Assembly (NCBI GenBank): GCA_964480455.1
Contig: CAYZQI010000022.1
Coordinates: forward strand, 1 to 44,650
DNA: 44,650 nt
Direction: 5' to 3'
DNA from: JAABSX01 sp964480455
GTDB taxonomy: Bacteria > Bacteroidota > Bacteroidia > Cytophagales > Microscillaceae
The translations under genes were made by a program, and so were the position numbers. Each line of letters opens with the position of its first letter. Positions within the stretch are counted from its first letter, which is position 1. Positions 1 through 8,835 of the stretch are shown one piece after another. The notes below the pieces were generated by a model. The model saw nothing but the letters and a program-made list of their open reading frames with translations, was not told the DNA's origin and searched no databases.

Positions 1-626
1 TAGATTTCCAAAGCCTGCTTGTACAAAGGCTCCGCCTTGGGGTAATCGCCCTGCGCCTGATACAACAATGCCAAATTGTTGAGGGAAGTGGCATAATCGG
101 GGTGTTCTTTTCCAGATTCTTTTTCCGCTTGGACTTTAGCTTTTTCAAGGAATTCAATGGCTTTTTGATAATCACCAATTTGATATGCTTGCATTCCAGC
201 TTGGTTAAGTGCCCCCCAGCTTTCAGGGTCGAGGAAGGATTCTTCGCTTACTAATTGTCCATTTTTATATACTTGCTCTGCTTCTTTTTTGCCTTGGGCA
301 TCATAGAAGGTAACTGTGCCGTCCATAATGTCTTCGGGTCTGTCGGCGAGGAGGGTGGCTTCCATCTGTACTGTGCCGTTGCGGTAGTGGTCAGTTACGG
401 TGCCTGTGGGCTTATCGTCTTTGTATTCTATGAGGCGATAAAACACTGCTTTGGTAGCATCAGTGATGATGGTCCAGTTGGCATCATAGAGAATCGTCCA
501 TTTCCCCTGTCTTTTGCCCTCTGAGTCGGTGAGGTTGGGGTTTTGAGGTATGGTTTGGGCTTGGAGTGATTGAGTAATGCTCAGTAAGCCAAATGTTACC
601 AATAAAAGTAATGTTATTTTTTTCAT
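1..626 (-). CDS. TPR-repeat secreted/periplasmic protein, N-terminal part (runs off the left edge)
   Basis: An open minus-strand frame starts with ATG at 626 and stays open to the window edge, giving about 208 residues without a stop. Residues 1-24 form a clear signal peptide: MKK, a Leu-rich core and a SLQAQ cleavage region. Residues about 25-125 resemble MORN/YwqK-type text, with short repeats such as GKW, HYRNGTVQMEA and YKNGQLV. From about residue 130 there is kinesin-light-chain style TPR (SLNNLALLYQAQGDY, KAEPLYKQAL). The missing C-terminus may carry more TPRs, and a CHAT domain is often found in such proteins, but that is inference. TPRs imply a protein-binding role; no enzymatic function can be assigned. 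It is divergent from the gene at 794. Confidence 0.8.
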   Translation of the reverse strand, partial: MKKITLLLLVTFGLLSITQSLQAQTIPQNPNLTDSEGKRQGKWTILYDANWTIITDATKAVFYRLIEYKDDKPTGTVTDHYRNGTVQMEATLLADRPEDIMDGTVTFYDAQGKKEAEQVYKNGQLVSEESFLDPESWGALNQAGMQAYQIGDYQKAIEFLEKAKVQAEKESGKEHPDYATSLNNLALLYQAQGDYPKAEPLYKQALEI

Positions 627-793
627 CACGATTGAAATTGAATATGAAAAGATAATTCAAAGATAAAAAATAAGGAAGAAGAAGACAATATTTGGTTCAG
701 AAAATACGCAAATTGTTAAAGAAACTTAAAAAATTTAGGGATTACCTCATTCTTATTTATTTTCGCATTCTGTAAACCATTCAAATAAATAAA

Positions 794-3700
794 ATGCGCA
801 AGGATAAAACAAAGAATGTGATAACTGATATCAAAACGCCTTCGAGCAATCAGTTAGACTTTAAAAAGCTGAATAACATTATGGGCTGGGTAGTATTTGC
901 CATTGCTACGGCGGTCTATCTGCTTACTGTAGAGCGTACTGCTAGTTTTTGGGATTGCGGAGAGTTCATTGCTTGCTCTTACAAGCTAGAAGTACCTCAC
1001 CCTCCGGGCTCGCCTTTTTTCTTACTTTTCAATCGGATTTTTTCTATGTTGGCGCATGATGTCTATCATGTTGCTTTTTGGATAAATGTATCTTCTGCTT
1101 TGTGCAGCTCATTTAGTATTTTGTTTTTGTTTTGGAGCATCACTATGCTTGGCATAAAGCTTACCCCTGAGCGTAGCATCAAGGCATTGAATACGGCTCA
1201 GACAATAGTTTTGCTAGGTGCTGGTGTAGTAGGCGCATTGGCATATACCTTTTCAGACTCTTTTTGGTTTTCGGCAGTGGAGGCAGAGGTATATGCCATG
1301 TCCTCGTTTTTCACGGCTTTTGTGGTGTGGGCTATGCTCAAGTGGGAGCTGATAGAAGATGAAGCGGCTGCCAATCGCTGGCTTATTATGATAGCCTACA
1401 CAATGGGGCTGTCTATTGGTGTTCACTTATTGAATTTGGTAACAGTACCTGCACTTGGCTTGATTTACTATTACAAGAAATACAAAGAACCCAATGCGTT
1501 TGGCGTATTCTCTGCCCTTGCCATTAGTGGTGTGATTGTGATGGTTATTTTGGAAGGGATTATCCCAGGTTTGCCTACTTTTGCAGGAAATTTTGAGATT
1601 TTCTTTGTCAATACCTTGGGTGCGCCCTTTGGTGTAGGCATTGTATTTATCAGTGTGATATTAATAGCAGGCTTAGTTTATGGCATTATTTACTCTCAGA
1701 GAGAAGGCAAAGAACATTTTAATGTTGCTTTGCTTTCCTTGGCTTTTATTTTGATTGGCTATTCTTGCTATGCTATTGTGTTGATACGCGCCAATTATAA
1801 CCCTCCCATCAATGAAAATGACCCTAGCGACATCATCAAGTTTGTATCTTACCTTAAAAGAGAACAATATGGCGACCGCCCGCTACTCTATGGCCCACAC
1901 TTCAACTCTGAGGTAGCCCGCAACAGTGATGGGAGTCCGAAGCAAATCAGCAAAGGAAAGCTCTACAGAATGAACCGTGAGGAGAAAAAATATGAAATTT
2001 ATGATGAAAAGCGCGCGTACGTCTATGAAGATAATATGCTGCTGCCACGCATCTACAGCCGTCAAGACAACCATAAGCAGCTATATATGCGAAAAATCTA
2101 TGGTGAAGATGTTTCTCCCGAAAATTACGAGCCCACTATGGGAGATAACCTCAGCTTTATGTTTAGCCACCAGCTAGGGCACATGTATTGGCGTTATTTC
2201 CTCTGGAATTTTGTAGGACGCCAAAGTGACATAGAAGGTGCTGGAGCACTGCTACCTCTAGATAGCACTGCTGGTATGCCCGATGTGCTCGCCAATAACA
2301 AAGCCCGCAATCAATACTATATGCTACCGCTATTACTCGGACTTTTGGGGCTTTTTTATACTTATACTAAAAGCAAACAGACTTTCTTTATCAGTGCCTT
2401 ACTATTCTTTTTGACAGGAATGGCTTTGGTGATTTACCTAAACTCTCCGCCTGTAGAGCCTCGTGAGCGAGATTATATCTATGTCGGTTCTTTTTATGTA
2501 TTTGCCATCTGGATTGGGCTAGGGGTGATGTATATGACTGACCTACTAGAGGGACTTCTTAAAAATGGCAGGACGGCAGCCATTGCAGCCTCTAGTGTGG
2601 CATTGGTAGTGCCGCTGATTATGGCAGTACAAAACTGGGACGACCACGACCGCTCAAACCGTTATCATTCTGTTGATTCTGCTAAAAACCTATTGAACTC
2701 CTGCGCCCCCAACGCCATTTTGTTTACGGGGGGAGATAATGATACCTTCCCGCTTTGGTATGTTCAAGAGGTAGAAGGCTTCCGTACTGATGTGCGTGTT
2801 TGTAATTTGAGCTTGCTAGGCACTGATTGGTACATAGACCAAATGAAGCGGAAGACCTATAAATCAGATGCCTTACCTATTTCGCTACCTCAAAAACAGT
2901 ATTTTCAAGGTACGAATGACCAAATTTTGTATCCTCCTGCCTGGCGCATCACACCTAACCTCTCTCAGAGTGAGCTTAAGGCACTTGATGAGCGAGGAAT
3001 GGACTTAGAAGGCTATATCAAGCTAGTAGCTCAAGGCGATAGACGCATCAAGGCACGTGCTCAAGAGGAAGAACTGACCATCTTCCCAAGTAAGAAAATG
3101 GTGCTCAAAGTAGATGTAGAGAAGGTAAAAAAACTGGGTTTTGTACCCAAAGACAAAGAAAATCTACTTAGTGAAGCAATGACTTGGGACTTGAACCGAA
3201 ATGATTTCTATAAAAGTGATTTGATAATCTTGGATATGATAGCTACCAATCAGTGGGAACGCCCCATCTATTTTTCTACGACCTTGGCAGGCTCGAGTTA
3301 TCTTAATCTGAAAGAATTTATGCAGCGTGAAGGCTTGGCATTCCGACTGATGCCCTTCAAAGTGGAAGGTGCTTCGCAGGGCTTTGTCAATACAGAGATG
3401 ATGCACAAAAACTTGATGGAAAACTTCTTCTGGAGAGAGCTTGACAACCCCAATACTTATTATGACGAAAATTATCAGCGTTTTACCATTAATCTTCGAA
3501 ATGCTTTTGCCAAACTTGCCGAAGAACTGGTGATAGAAGGCAAAAAAGAAAAAGCCAAAAAAGCAATTCACTACTGTTTAGAGAAAATGCCTGATAATGT
3601 CATTCCTTATGATGTCTATACCACACAGTTTGTAGATATACTTTTCAGTGCTGGAGATGAAAAGACTGCCACGAAAATTGCAGAAACGATGGTAGCCCGT

Positions 3701-3877
3701 GCAGAAGATATGCTTGATTATTATGCTTACATAGAGGAGTTTAATGAAGTAGAGCTTTCTACCAATTTTGCTATCTTAAGCCAACTCTCCAATGCCTACC
3801 AACGTGCAGGAAAAGAAGAAGAAGCAAAGAAATACAAAGCAACCTTAGACAAATACTACAATATGTTGAGTGAATAA
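794..3877 (+). CDS. DUF2723 family polytopic membrane protein (TMEM260-like glycosyltransferase)
   Basis: This is a 1027-residue protein. The N-terminal half has many hydrophobic segments and carries the DUF2723 signature: DCGEF at residues 54-58 and PHPPGSP at 68-74, just after the first membrane helix. A second conserved-looking stretch, EPRERDYIY, sits near residue 555. The C-terminal roughly 350 residues are soluble and end in TPR-like helices. The domain is related to GT-C type glycosyltransferases; the human relative TMEM260 is a protein O-mannosyltransferase. A role in transferring sugar from a lipid carrier to secreted proteins is therefore plausible but not proven here. The acidic DCGE motif in the first loop fits the GT-C pattern. 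The gene is monocistronic and is followed by a strong hairpin terminator at 3911. Confidence 0.88.
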   Translation: MRKDKTKNVITDIKTPSSNQLDFKKLNNIMGWVVFAIATAVYLLTVERTASFWDCGEFIACSYKLEVPHPPGSPFFLLFNRIFSMLAHDVYHVAFWINVSSALCSSFSILFLFWSITMLGIKLTPERSIKALNTAQTIVLLGAGVVGALAYTFSDSFWFSAVEAEVYAMSSFFTAFVVWAMLKWELIEDEAAANRWLIMIAYTMGLSIGVHLLNLVTVPALGLIYYYKKYKEPNAFGVFSALAISGVIVMVILEGIIPGLPTFAGNFEIFFVNTLGAPFGVGIVFISVILIAGLVYGIIYSQREGKEHFNVALLSLAFILIGYSCYAIVLIRANYNPPINENDPSDIIKFVSYLKREQYGDRPLLYGPHFNSEVARNSDGSPKQISKGKLYRMNREEKKYEIYDEKRAYVYEDNMLLPRIYSRQDNHKQLYMRKIYGEDVSPENYEPTMGDNLSFMFSHQLGHMYWRYFLWNFVGRQSDIEGAGALLPLDSTAGMPDVLANNKARNQYYMLPLLLGLLGLFYTYTKSKQTFFISALLFFLTGMALVIYLNSPPVEPRERDYIYVGSFYVFAIWIGLGVMYMTDLLEGLLKNGRTAAIAASSVALVVPLIMAVQNWDDHDRSNRYHSVDSAKNLLNSCAPNAILFTGGDNDTFPLWYVQEVEGFRTDVRVCNLSLLGTDWYIDQMKRKTYKSDALPISLPQKQYFQGTNDQILYPPAWRITPNLSQSELKALDERGMDLEGYIKLVAQGDRRIKARAQEEELTIFPSKKMVLKVDVEKVKKLGFVPKDKENLLSEAMTWDLNRNDFYKSDLIILDMIATNQWERPIYFSTTLAGSSYLNLKEFMQREGLAFRLMPFKVEGASQGFVNTEMMHKNLMENFFWRELDNPNTYYDENYQRFTINLRNAFAKLAEELVIEGKKEKAKKAIHYCLEKMPDNVIPYDVYTTQFVDILFSAGDEKTATKIAETMVARAEDMLDYYAYIEEFNEVELSTNFAILSQLSNAYQRAGKEEEAKKYKATLDKYYNMLSE

Positions 3878-3910
3878 ACGTAGTATGCAAGCCACCATAG
3901 CTTCACTTAC

Positions 3911-3950
3911 TTTAGCTGTAGCACTTCTGAAGTGCTACAGCTAAATTTGT
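3911..3950 (+). terminator. Rho-independent terminator after the DUF2723 gene
   Basis: A perfect 16-bp inverted repeat has arms at 3911-3926 and 3930-3945 and a 3-base loop, followed by a short T-rich stretch. It lies 33 bases after the stop codon of the DUF2723 gene and upstream of the fumC promoter, so it separates the two units. Confidence 0.75.
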
Positions 3951-3993
3951 TAAAAAGCAATAGATTTCTATTCAGTTAATAGAGCTTTTCTGT

Positions 3994-4023
3994 TTTGACT
4001 GTGCAAAAAAACAACTAAATTTG
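3994..4023 (+). promoter_or_regulatory. Bacteroidota-type promoter for fumC
   Basis: A TTTG at 3994-3997 is followed after 18 bases by TAAATTTG at 4016-4023. This matches the Bacteroidota -33 (TTTG) and -7 (TAnnTTTG) consensus with ordinary spacing. The fumC ATG is at 4067, which leaves a leader of about 40 bases. Confidence 0.65.
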
Positions 4024-4066
4024 TCAGGAAATATTTTTGAAATAATATAAAAACCTATCTAAACAT

Positions 4067-5464
4067 ATGGAATACCGCATAGAAAAGGATACTATGGGCA
4101 TTGTAGAAGTGCCAGCTGATAAATATTGGGGCGCACAAACACAACGCTCTCTACAAAATTTTGAAATTGGAGAAAATAAAATGCCTATGGAAATCATCAA
4201 GGCATTTGCTATCCTCAAAAAAGCAGCCGCCCTCACCAACCAAGAACTCGGCGTGCTGAACACCGAAAAAGCACAATTGATTGCTCAAGTTTGTGATGAA
4301 ATCTCAGCAGGCAGCCTTGACGACCAGTTTCCACTTGTAGTTTGGCAGACAGGCTCCGGCACACAATCTAATATGAACTGCAATGAAGTGATTGCTAACC
4401 GCGCTCACGTGATAGCAGGAGGGCAACTTACAGACCAGAAGAAAGCAGTACACCCCAATGATGATGTCAATAAATCGCAATCTTCTAATGATACTTTCCC
4501 TACGGCAATGCACATTGCCGCCTACAAAATGCTGGTAGAACTTACCATTCCTAAAATTACGCAACTCCGCAATACGCTTCACCAAAAAGCACAAGCATTT
4601 AAAGAAGTGGTCAAGATAGGTAGAACACACTTTATGGACGCTACGCCACTCACGCTAGGGCACGAGTTCTCGGGCTATGTAGCACAGCTAGATTTTGGCT
4701 TGAAAGCACTCCACAATACCTTGGCGCACCTTAGCCAACTTGCACTAGGAGGCACTGCCGTAGGTACAGGGCTAAATACTCCCGAGGGCTATGCCGAAAA
4801 AGTAGCTGAAAAGATTGCCACACTTGCAGGATTGCCCTTTATCACTGCTGAAAACAAATTTGAAGCATTGGCTGCCCATGATGCCATAGTAGAAACCTCT
4901 GGGGCGCTCAAGCAACTTGCCGTAAGTCTTATGAAAATTGGTAATGATGTACGTATGCTTGCCTCTGGACCACGCTCAGGCATTGGCGAAATCTTAATCC
5001 CTGAAAACGAACCTGGTTCTTCTATTATGCCTGGCAAGGTAAACCCTACGCAGTGCGAAGCACTTACTATGGTTTGTTGTCAGGTAATAGGTAATGATGT
5101 AGCCATCAGTACAGGAGGGATGACAGGGCACTTCGAGCTAAATGTATTTAAACCTTTGATGATTTATAATTTGCTACATTCTGCACGCTTACTTGGTGAT
5201 GCTTGTGCTTCTTTTGATACGCATTGTGCACAGGGAATAGCACCCAACCATGCACGCATCAAAGAACATTTAGAAAATTCGCTGATGCTTGTTACAGCAC
5301 TCAACCCTCATATTGGCTACGAAAACGCAGCTAAAATTGCAAAAAAAGCGCATACAGATGGCTCTACACTCAGAGAGGCAGCCATTGGATTGGGCTTGCT
5401 TACCTCAGAACAGTTTGATGAATGGGTAGTGCCACAAAATATGGTGGGCAGCCTAAAGAAATAG
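4067..5464 (+). CDS. fumC: Fumarate hydratase class II
   Basis: A 465-residue protein, the usual length for class II fumarases, which interconvert fumarate and malate in the TCA cycle without an iron-sulfur cluster. The superfamily signature GSSIMPGKVNP lies at about residues 317-327; its first Ser is in the mobile loop that carries the catalytic base. Other landmarks are GSGTQSNMNCNEV near residue 105, SQSSNDTFPTA near 145 and GRTHFMDATPLTLG near 187. The last includes the conserved TH of the active site. The ATG at 4067 gives the standard N-terminus (MEYRIEKDTMGIVEVP). A good promoter lies directly upstream. Nothing atypical is visible, and aspartase or argininosuccinate lyase are excluded by these motifs. 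Confidence 0.96.
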   Translation: MEYRIEKDTMGIVEVPADKYWGAQTQRSLQNFEIGENKMPMEIIKAFAILKKAAALTNQELGVLNTEKAQLIAQVCDEISAGSLDDQFPLVVWQTGSGTQSNMNCNEVIANRAHVIAGGQLTDQKKAVHPNDDVNKSQSSNDTFPTAMHIAAYKMLVELTIPKITQLRNTLHQKAQAFKEVVKIGRTHFMDATPLTLGHEFSGYVAQLDFGLKALHNTLAHLSQLALGGTAVGTGLNTPEGYAEKVAEKIATLAGLPFITAENKFEALAAHDAIVETSGALKQLAVSLMKIGNDVRMLASGPRSGIGEILIPENEPGSSIMPGKVNPTQCEALTMVCCQVIGNDVAISTGGMTGHFELNVFKPLMIYNLLHSARLLGDACASFDTHCAQGIAPNHARIKEHLENSLMLVTALNPHIGYENAAKIAKKAHTDGSTLREAAIGLGLLTSEQFDEWVVPQNMVGSLKK

Positions 5465-5507
5465 TAGCGTTTTGGTGAGTAAATCTTAGTCGCCTTGTAT
5501 AGCTTGT

Positions 5508-5555
5508 CCTCAACCCGCAGTAGTAAGTTTATGATAACGAGGCTGTGGGTTGAGG
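5508..5555. repeat. Inverted repeat downstream of fumC
   Basis: Arms at 5508-5520 and 5543-5555 pair over 13 bases with one G-T wobble, with a 22-base loop. It sits 44 bases after the fumC stop. No T-tract follows, so it may be an mRNA-stabilising hairpin or a weak terminator. Confidence 0.4.
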
Positions 5556-5640
5556 TATCCTTTAACAGCAGAATGAATTGCTTATGTTTTAGCTTCTTGT
5601 TATTTTTGTGAATTAGTACTAACAAATTACTCTCTATAAT

Positions 5641-5862
5641 ATGAAAATTAAAGGCACAGTAACCTATCAAGCCCTAGGCACAGGCTTTTGGGGCATAGAA
5701 ACTGCCAACGGCGAGCAGTACAGACCTGACCAGCTCCCTGCCCAATATCAACAAGAAGGCCTGAAAGTTGAAATTGATGCAGAAGAACAAGCAGGGCAGA
5801 TGTCCGTATTTATGTGGGGGACAGCCATAAAAATTAAGACAATAAAGAAATTAGCAAAATGA
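5641..5862 (+). CDS. Small conserved hypothetical protein (73 aa, beta-rich)
   Basis: A 73-residue protein with no signal peptide or membrane segment. It looks like a small beta-barrel: alternating hydrophobic residues, GTGFWGIE near residue 13, YRPDQLP near 27, and a closing FMWGTAIKI. I recall similar short Bacteroidota proteins sharing the FWGI...YRP...MWGT pattern, but no function is known to me. An OB-like fold is a guess from the strand pattern. The ATG is well placed. The J-domain gene follows 51 bases later on the same strand, so the two may be co-transcribed. Confidence 0.65.
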   Translation: MKIKGTVTYQALGTGFWGIETANGEQYRPDQLPAQYQQEGLKVEIDAEEQAGQMSVFMWGTAIKIKTIKKLAK

Positions 5863-5913
5863 GTGCGTAAGAGAGTATCCATTCGCGCAAGGACTTACTA
5901 AACCAAAAATACT

Positions 5914-6519
5914 ATGATTACAAAAATGCTCTTGGAGATATTCCAAGCCCTCATTGATGACCCTGCAATCAAAAGATTGTTAGGAAATTACGATTTTACA
6001 CGCAAAAGCGACCTTGACCTTGAGCAACTCATGGACGACCTAGAGCTCAATGCAGAAGAACGTGAGAAATTCAAAGCAGCTTATCAAGATTATCAGGCAG
6101 ATCCCTACCAAAGCTACGACCAATATACCTATAAGTATGAGCCAAAGTCTGATAGTCCTTTTGACAAGTTTGATGCTTATTATCAGAAATTTGAAGACCA
6201 AGCCCGCGAAACCGAAGAAAAGTATGGTAAAGGAACAGGCGACTATCGACACCGACAATACCAAAAGTATCGGACAGGAGGAAGCAGCTCTTTTGACCCT
6301 ACCTCGCCTTTTTCTGATGAAGAAAAAAGACATTTTACTACGCTTGGGCTACCCATAGGAGCTACTTTTGAGGAAATCAAAACCGCTTATAGAGATTTAA
6401 TGAAAAAATACCACCCTGACCGTTTCCAAGATGCAAGTCAGAAAAAAAATGCAGAAGAACGCTCCATGAAAATCAATGATGCCTACGATTATTTTAAGAA
6501 GAAATTTAGAAATGATTAG
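5914..6519 (+). CDS. J-domain (DnaJ-like) protein with C-terminal J domain
   Basis: A 201-residue protein. The last 60 residues are a J domain: LGLPIGATFEEIKTAYRDL, then HPD at residues 167-169 followed by RF, then a final helix. HPD is the motif that stimulates Hsp70 (DnaK) ATPase. Residues 1-60 are helical and acidic. Residues 65-135 form a Tyr/Gln/Asp-rich linker (repeated YQ, YD, YK pairs) that is probably disordered. It lacks the Gly/Phe region, zinc centre and C-terminal peptide-binding domains of DnaJ, and the J domain is at the wrong end for DnaJ. It is therefore a specialised co-chaperone of unknown client, not DnaJ itself. Confidence 0.85.
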   Translation: MITKMLLEIFQALIDDPAIKRLLGNYDFTRKSDLDLEQLMDDLELNAEEREKFKAAYQDYQADPYQSYDQYTYKYEPKSDSPFDKFDAYYQKFEDQARETEEKYGKGTGDYRHRQYQKYRTGGSSSFDPTSPFSDEEKRHFTTLGLPIGATFEEIKTAYRDLMKKYHPDRFQDASQKKNAEERSMKINDAYDYFKKKFRND

Positions 6520-6613
6520 TTTCAAAAATAAGGCTGTCCTGTACTTTGGTAAAGGCTAAAAAATAATTTTGATAATTAAAAATTCATAATTCACTCAGTG
6601 GGTCTTTTCTGCT

Positions 6614-7711
6614 TTAAAAAGCCTCTCCAATGGTAAAATAAAAACCACTGGTGTTTTTGCCTATGCCTATATCAAAGCGAATATTGATATGTTCTTTACG
6701 GTTCAAGATAAAGCGCAAACCACCTCCTGCAGTGTATCTAAAATTACTGAGCTGAAAATTGCTGAGGTTGTTGGCTACACCTCCATAATCTGCAAAAACA
6801 GCCCCACCCAAACGCCAAAACAGCGGAAATCGGTACTCTGCCTGAAAAATAAGTGCGTTTTTGTCCCTAAAACGTCCCTCATAATAGCCTCGCATACGCC
6901 TTGTGCCGCCTAGCAATGCCATTTGATTAAACGGGGGATTGCCCGACACAAAATCCATCAACCCATTCAGAGCGAGTACGTGGTCTTTTTTCCAGGAAAA
7001 ATAAGTGGCAGCATCTAGCAGATAGCGCGTGTAATTGAAATCACTAAAAATAGTCTCATTGTTCCAATGCACTGTGGACTCTACAAAAACACCCCTGCTA
7101 GGGTAAAATAGATTATCTCTTGTATCGTAGTTGGCTATTAGCCCCAAGCCCGAAGTAAGCCCCCCTCGGCTGCCTGCCACCTCACCTGTTGAAAGTTGTA
7201 GTCCTGCTGCGGTTTCAGTGATTTTAAAATCTTCAAACCAATACCGTAGCCCAACATACAGATTTTTTTGAACCTTTTTGAGTACATTGAGGCGTATTCG
7301 GGTGAAATCTACACCATACAATTCTTCATAGTCGGGGTCTTGGTTGTTGCCCACTCCATAGAAAAAGTAATTATAAATGTAATAGCCCAGCTCGCCATAG
7401 AACAAATACTGCTCATCTTTGAGGTAAATTCTGTAAGGTAGATAGACCAAAAGTTGATTGTTGATGGTGTAAGCAAGCCCTAGTTGTACTTGTGAAGGAT
7501 ATTGCTGCAAGCTATCTTTTCTGAAAGCATAAACCCCAGCCCCCCCAAACGCTAAACGAGTCTCGGGCGTATAAAAAACAACAGGCAATGCAGAAAGAGT
7601 ACTTTTTTTGAATGGCTTAGTAGCAAGGCTATCTGTTTGAGCCAGCAACGTAGCATCGCAGAAGCTTACTAACAAGTACAAAAGAGCAAATACAACGAAT
7701 AGACGTATCAT
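6614..7711 (-). CDS. BamA/TamA-like outer-membrane beta-barrel protein (surface antigen D15 type)
   Basis: A 365-residue protein with an N-terminal signal peptide (MIRLFVVFALLYLLVSFCDATLLAQ). The rest is made of alternating aromatic and polar strands typical of an outer-membrane barrel. Landmarks include NYDTRDNLFYPSRGVF near residue 200, GGTRRMRGYYEGRFRDKN near 275, and a C-terminal Phe (TIGEAF), the usual beta-signal ending. The GxRxxRGY-type text is that of the D15/Omp85 C-terminal domain. No POTRA domains are present and the length is much less than BamA (about 800). It is a barrel-only relative, perhaps linked to lipid or protein export; the substrate is unknown. It converges with the J-domain gene and diverges from the DUF547 gene. 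Confidence 0.8.
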   Translation of the reverse strand: MIRLFVVFALLYLLVSFCDATLLAQTDSLATKPFKKSTLSALPVVFYTPETRLAFGGAGVYAFRKDSLQQYPSQVQLGLAYTINNQLLVYLPYRIYLKDEQYLFYGELGYYIYNYFFYGVGNNQDPDYEELYGVDFTRIRLNVLKKVQKNLYVGLRYWFEDFKITETAAGLQLSTGEVAGSRGGLTSGLGLIANYDTRDNLFYPSRGVFVESTVHWNNETIFSDFNYTRYLLDAATYFSWKKDHVLALNGLMDFVSGNPPFNQMALLGGTRRMRGYYEGRFRDKNALIFQAEYRFPLFWRLGGAVFADYGGVANNLSNFQLSNFRYTAGGGLRFILNRKEHINIRFDIGIGKNTSGFYFTIGEAF

Positions 7712-7890
7712 TTTCTGGATAGTGTGAGAAAATCTATTGTATAAAATTGATTTACGAAGTTAGTAAAAAATCAGATGTGAAACCAATTATCTTTTAATAT
7801 GTCGGTAAATGGACTTTCTTTTTTACAAAGAATCTGTTTTGTAGGCAGTACAAAAATATAAATTAACTTTACCTACATACATTTACCATT

Positions 7891-8682
7891 ATGAAACATT
7901 CTTTGCATTTTATTTTTTTTCTTGTCTTGGTATCGAGTTTTTTCTCTCTTGGCAATGCCCAAACGCCTAATTACAATGCCCTTTCAGAAGATTTTATTAA
8001 AAGTCTAATGAATAAATCTTCAGTAGAAAGCCACTTACAAAGCCTTGCAGAAGCCCAACCCAAAATCCTAGAACAGCAATTAGATACTGACCAAAAGCGG
8101 AAAGCATTTTGGATTAATGTCTATAATGGATTGGTTATCAGTAAATTAAGCCAATCTCCTGAGCTATTTGAAAACAGAGGTTCTTTTTTCTCTAGCAAGC
8201 AATTTGTAATTGCAGGCAAAGAAGTAAGCCTAGATAAAATTGAGCACGGCATTATCCGCCGTTCTCGCAAAAAGCTAAGTTTGGGCTATCTAAAAAAATG
8301 GTTTCCCTCGAGGTTTGAAAAACGTTTCTGGGTAGATGAAATAGATGGACGAGTACATTATGCCCTCAACTGTGGAGCAAAAAGTTGTCCTCCCGTAAGA
8401 ATTTATACTGCTCACGGTTTTGATGCCGAAGTAGATGCCTCTGCCAAGACTTACTTACAAAAACACGTAAAATTTGAAGAAGCACAAAAAGAGGTCTATG
8501 TGCCTGTACTTTTTAGCTGGTTCATTGGCGACTTCGGTGGAAAAGATGGAGTCCGTGATTTTTTGGTGCATTATGAACTCCTGAATGAAAACAACAAAAC
8601 GAGCTACGCACTCAAATACCTTAACTATGATTGGACACTAGACATCAATAATTTTCAGACTATACTACTCAGTACTGAATAA
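7891..8682 (+). CDS. DUF547 domain-containing exported protein
   Basis: A 263-residue protein with a signal peptide ending near NAQ at residue 24. The remainder matches DUF547: RKAFWINVYNGLVISKL near residue 70, then DKIEHGIIRR, then HYALNCGAKSCPPVRIY near 152-168. The last part carries the Cys pair and His often seen in this family. DUF547 has a permuted papain-like/transglutaminase-like appearance, but its activity is not established. A weak promoter candidate lies upstream (TTTG at 7838 and TAACTTTA at 7864, one mismatch). A repeated intergenic sequence begins 9 bases after the stop. Confidence 0.85.
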   Translation: MKHSLHFIFFLVLVSSFFSLGNAQTPNYNALSEDFIKSLMNKSSVESHLQSLAEAQPKILEQQLDTDQKRKAFWINVYNGLVISKLSQSPELFENRGSFFSSKQFVIAGKEVSLDKIEHGIIRRSRKKLSLGYLKKWFPSRFEKRFWVDEIDGRVHYALNCGAKSCPPVRIYTAHGFDAEVDASAKTYLQKHVKFEEAQKEVYVPVLFSWFIGDFGGKDGVRDFLVHYELLNENNKTSYALKYLNYDWTLDINNFQTILLSTE

Positions 8683-8690
8683 TTGTATTT

Positions 8691-8760
8691 AGGAAAGTGT
8701 AAATTGTGAGTTGTAAAATGTGGGCTTTTAAAACACTCATGCTTAGCAACTTATAAATCA
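8691..8760 (+). repeat. Intergenic repeat, copy A
   Basis: The segment starting AGGAAAGTGTAAATTGTGAG recurs in similar form at 14199 and 19584, always between genes. Over the first 30-35 bases the copies agree at most positions. They then share an A/T-rich middle and end near CAACTT or GACTT. It starts 9 bases after the DUF547 stop codon. Confidence 0.5.
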
Positions 8761-8835
8761 AAATAACCGAAATTATTATTTACGTTTTCCTTATATTGTT
8801 TTTTAATGGTCTATGATTGCCCTGATTTTTAATCT

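Noticed and set aside
3164..3571. 135-residue minus-strand frame inside the DUF2723 gene
   Set aside because: Fully antisense to a well-supported gene, Phe-rich shadow text.
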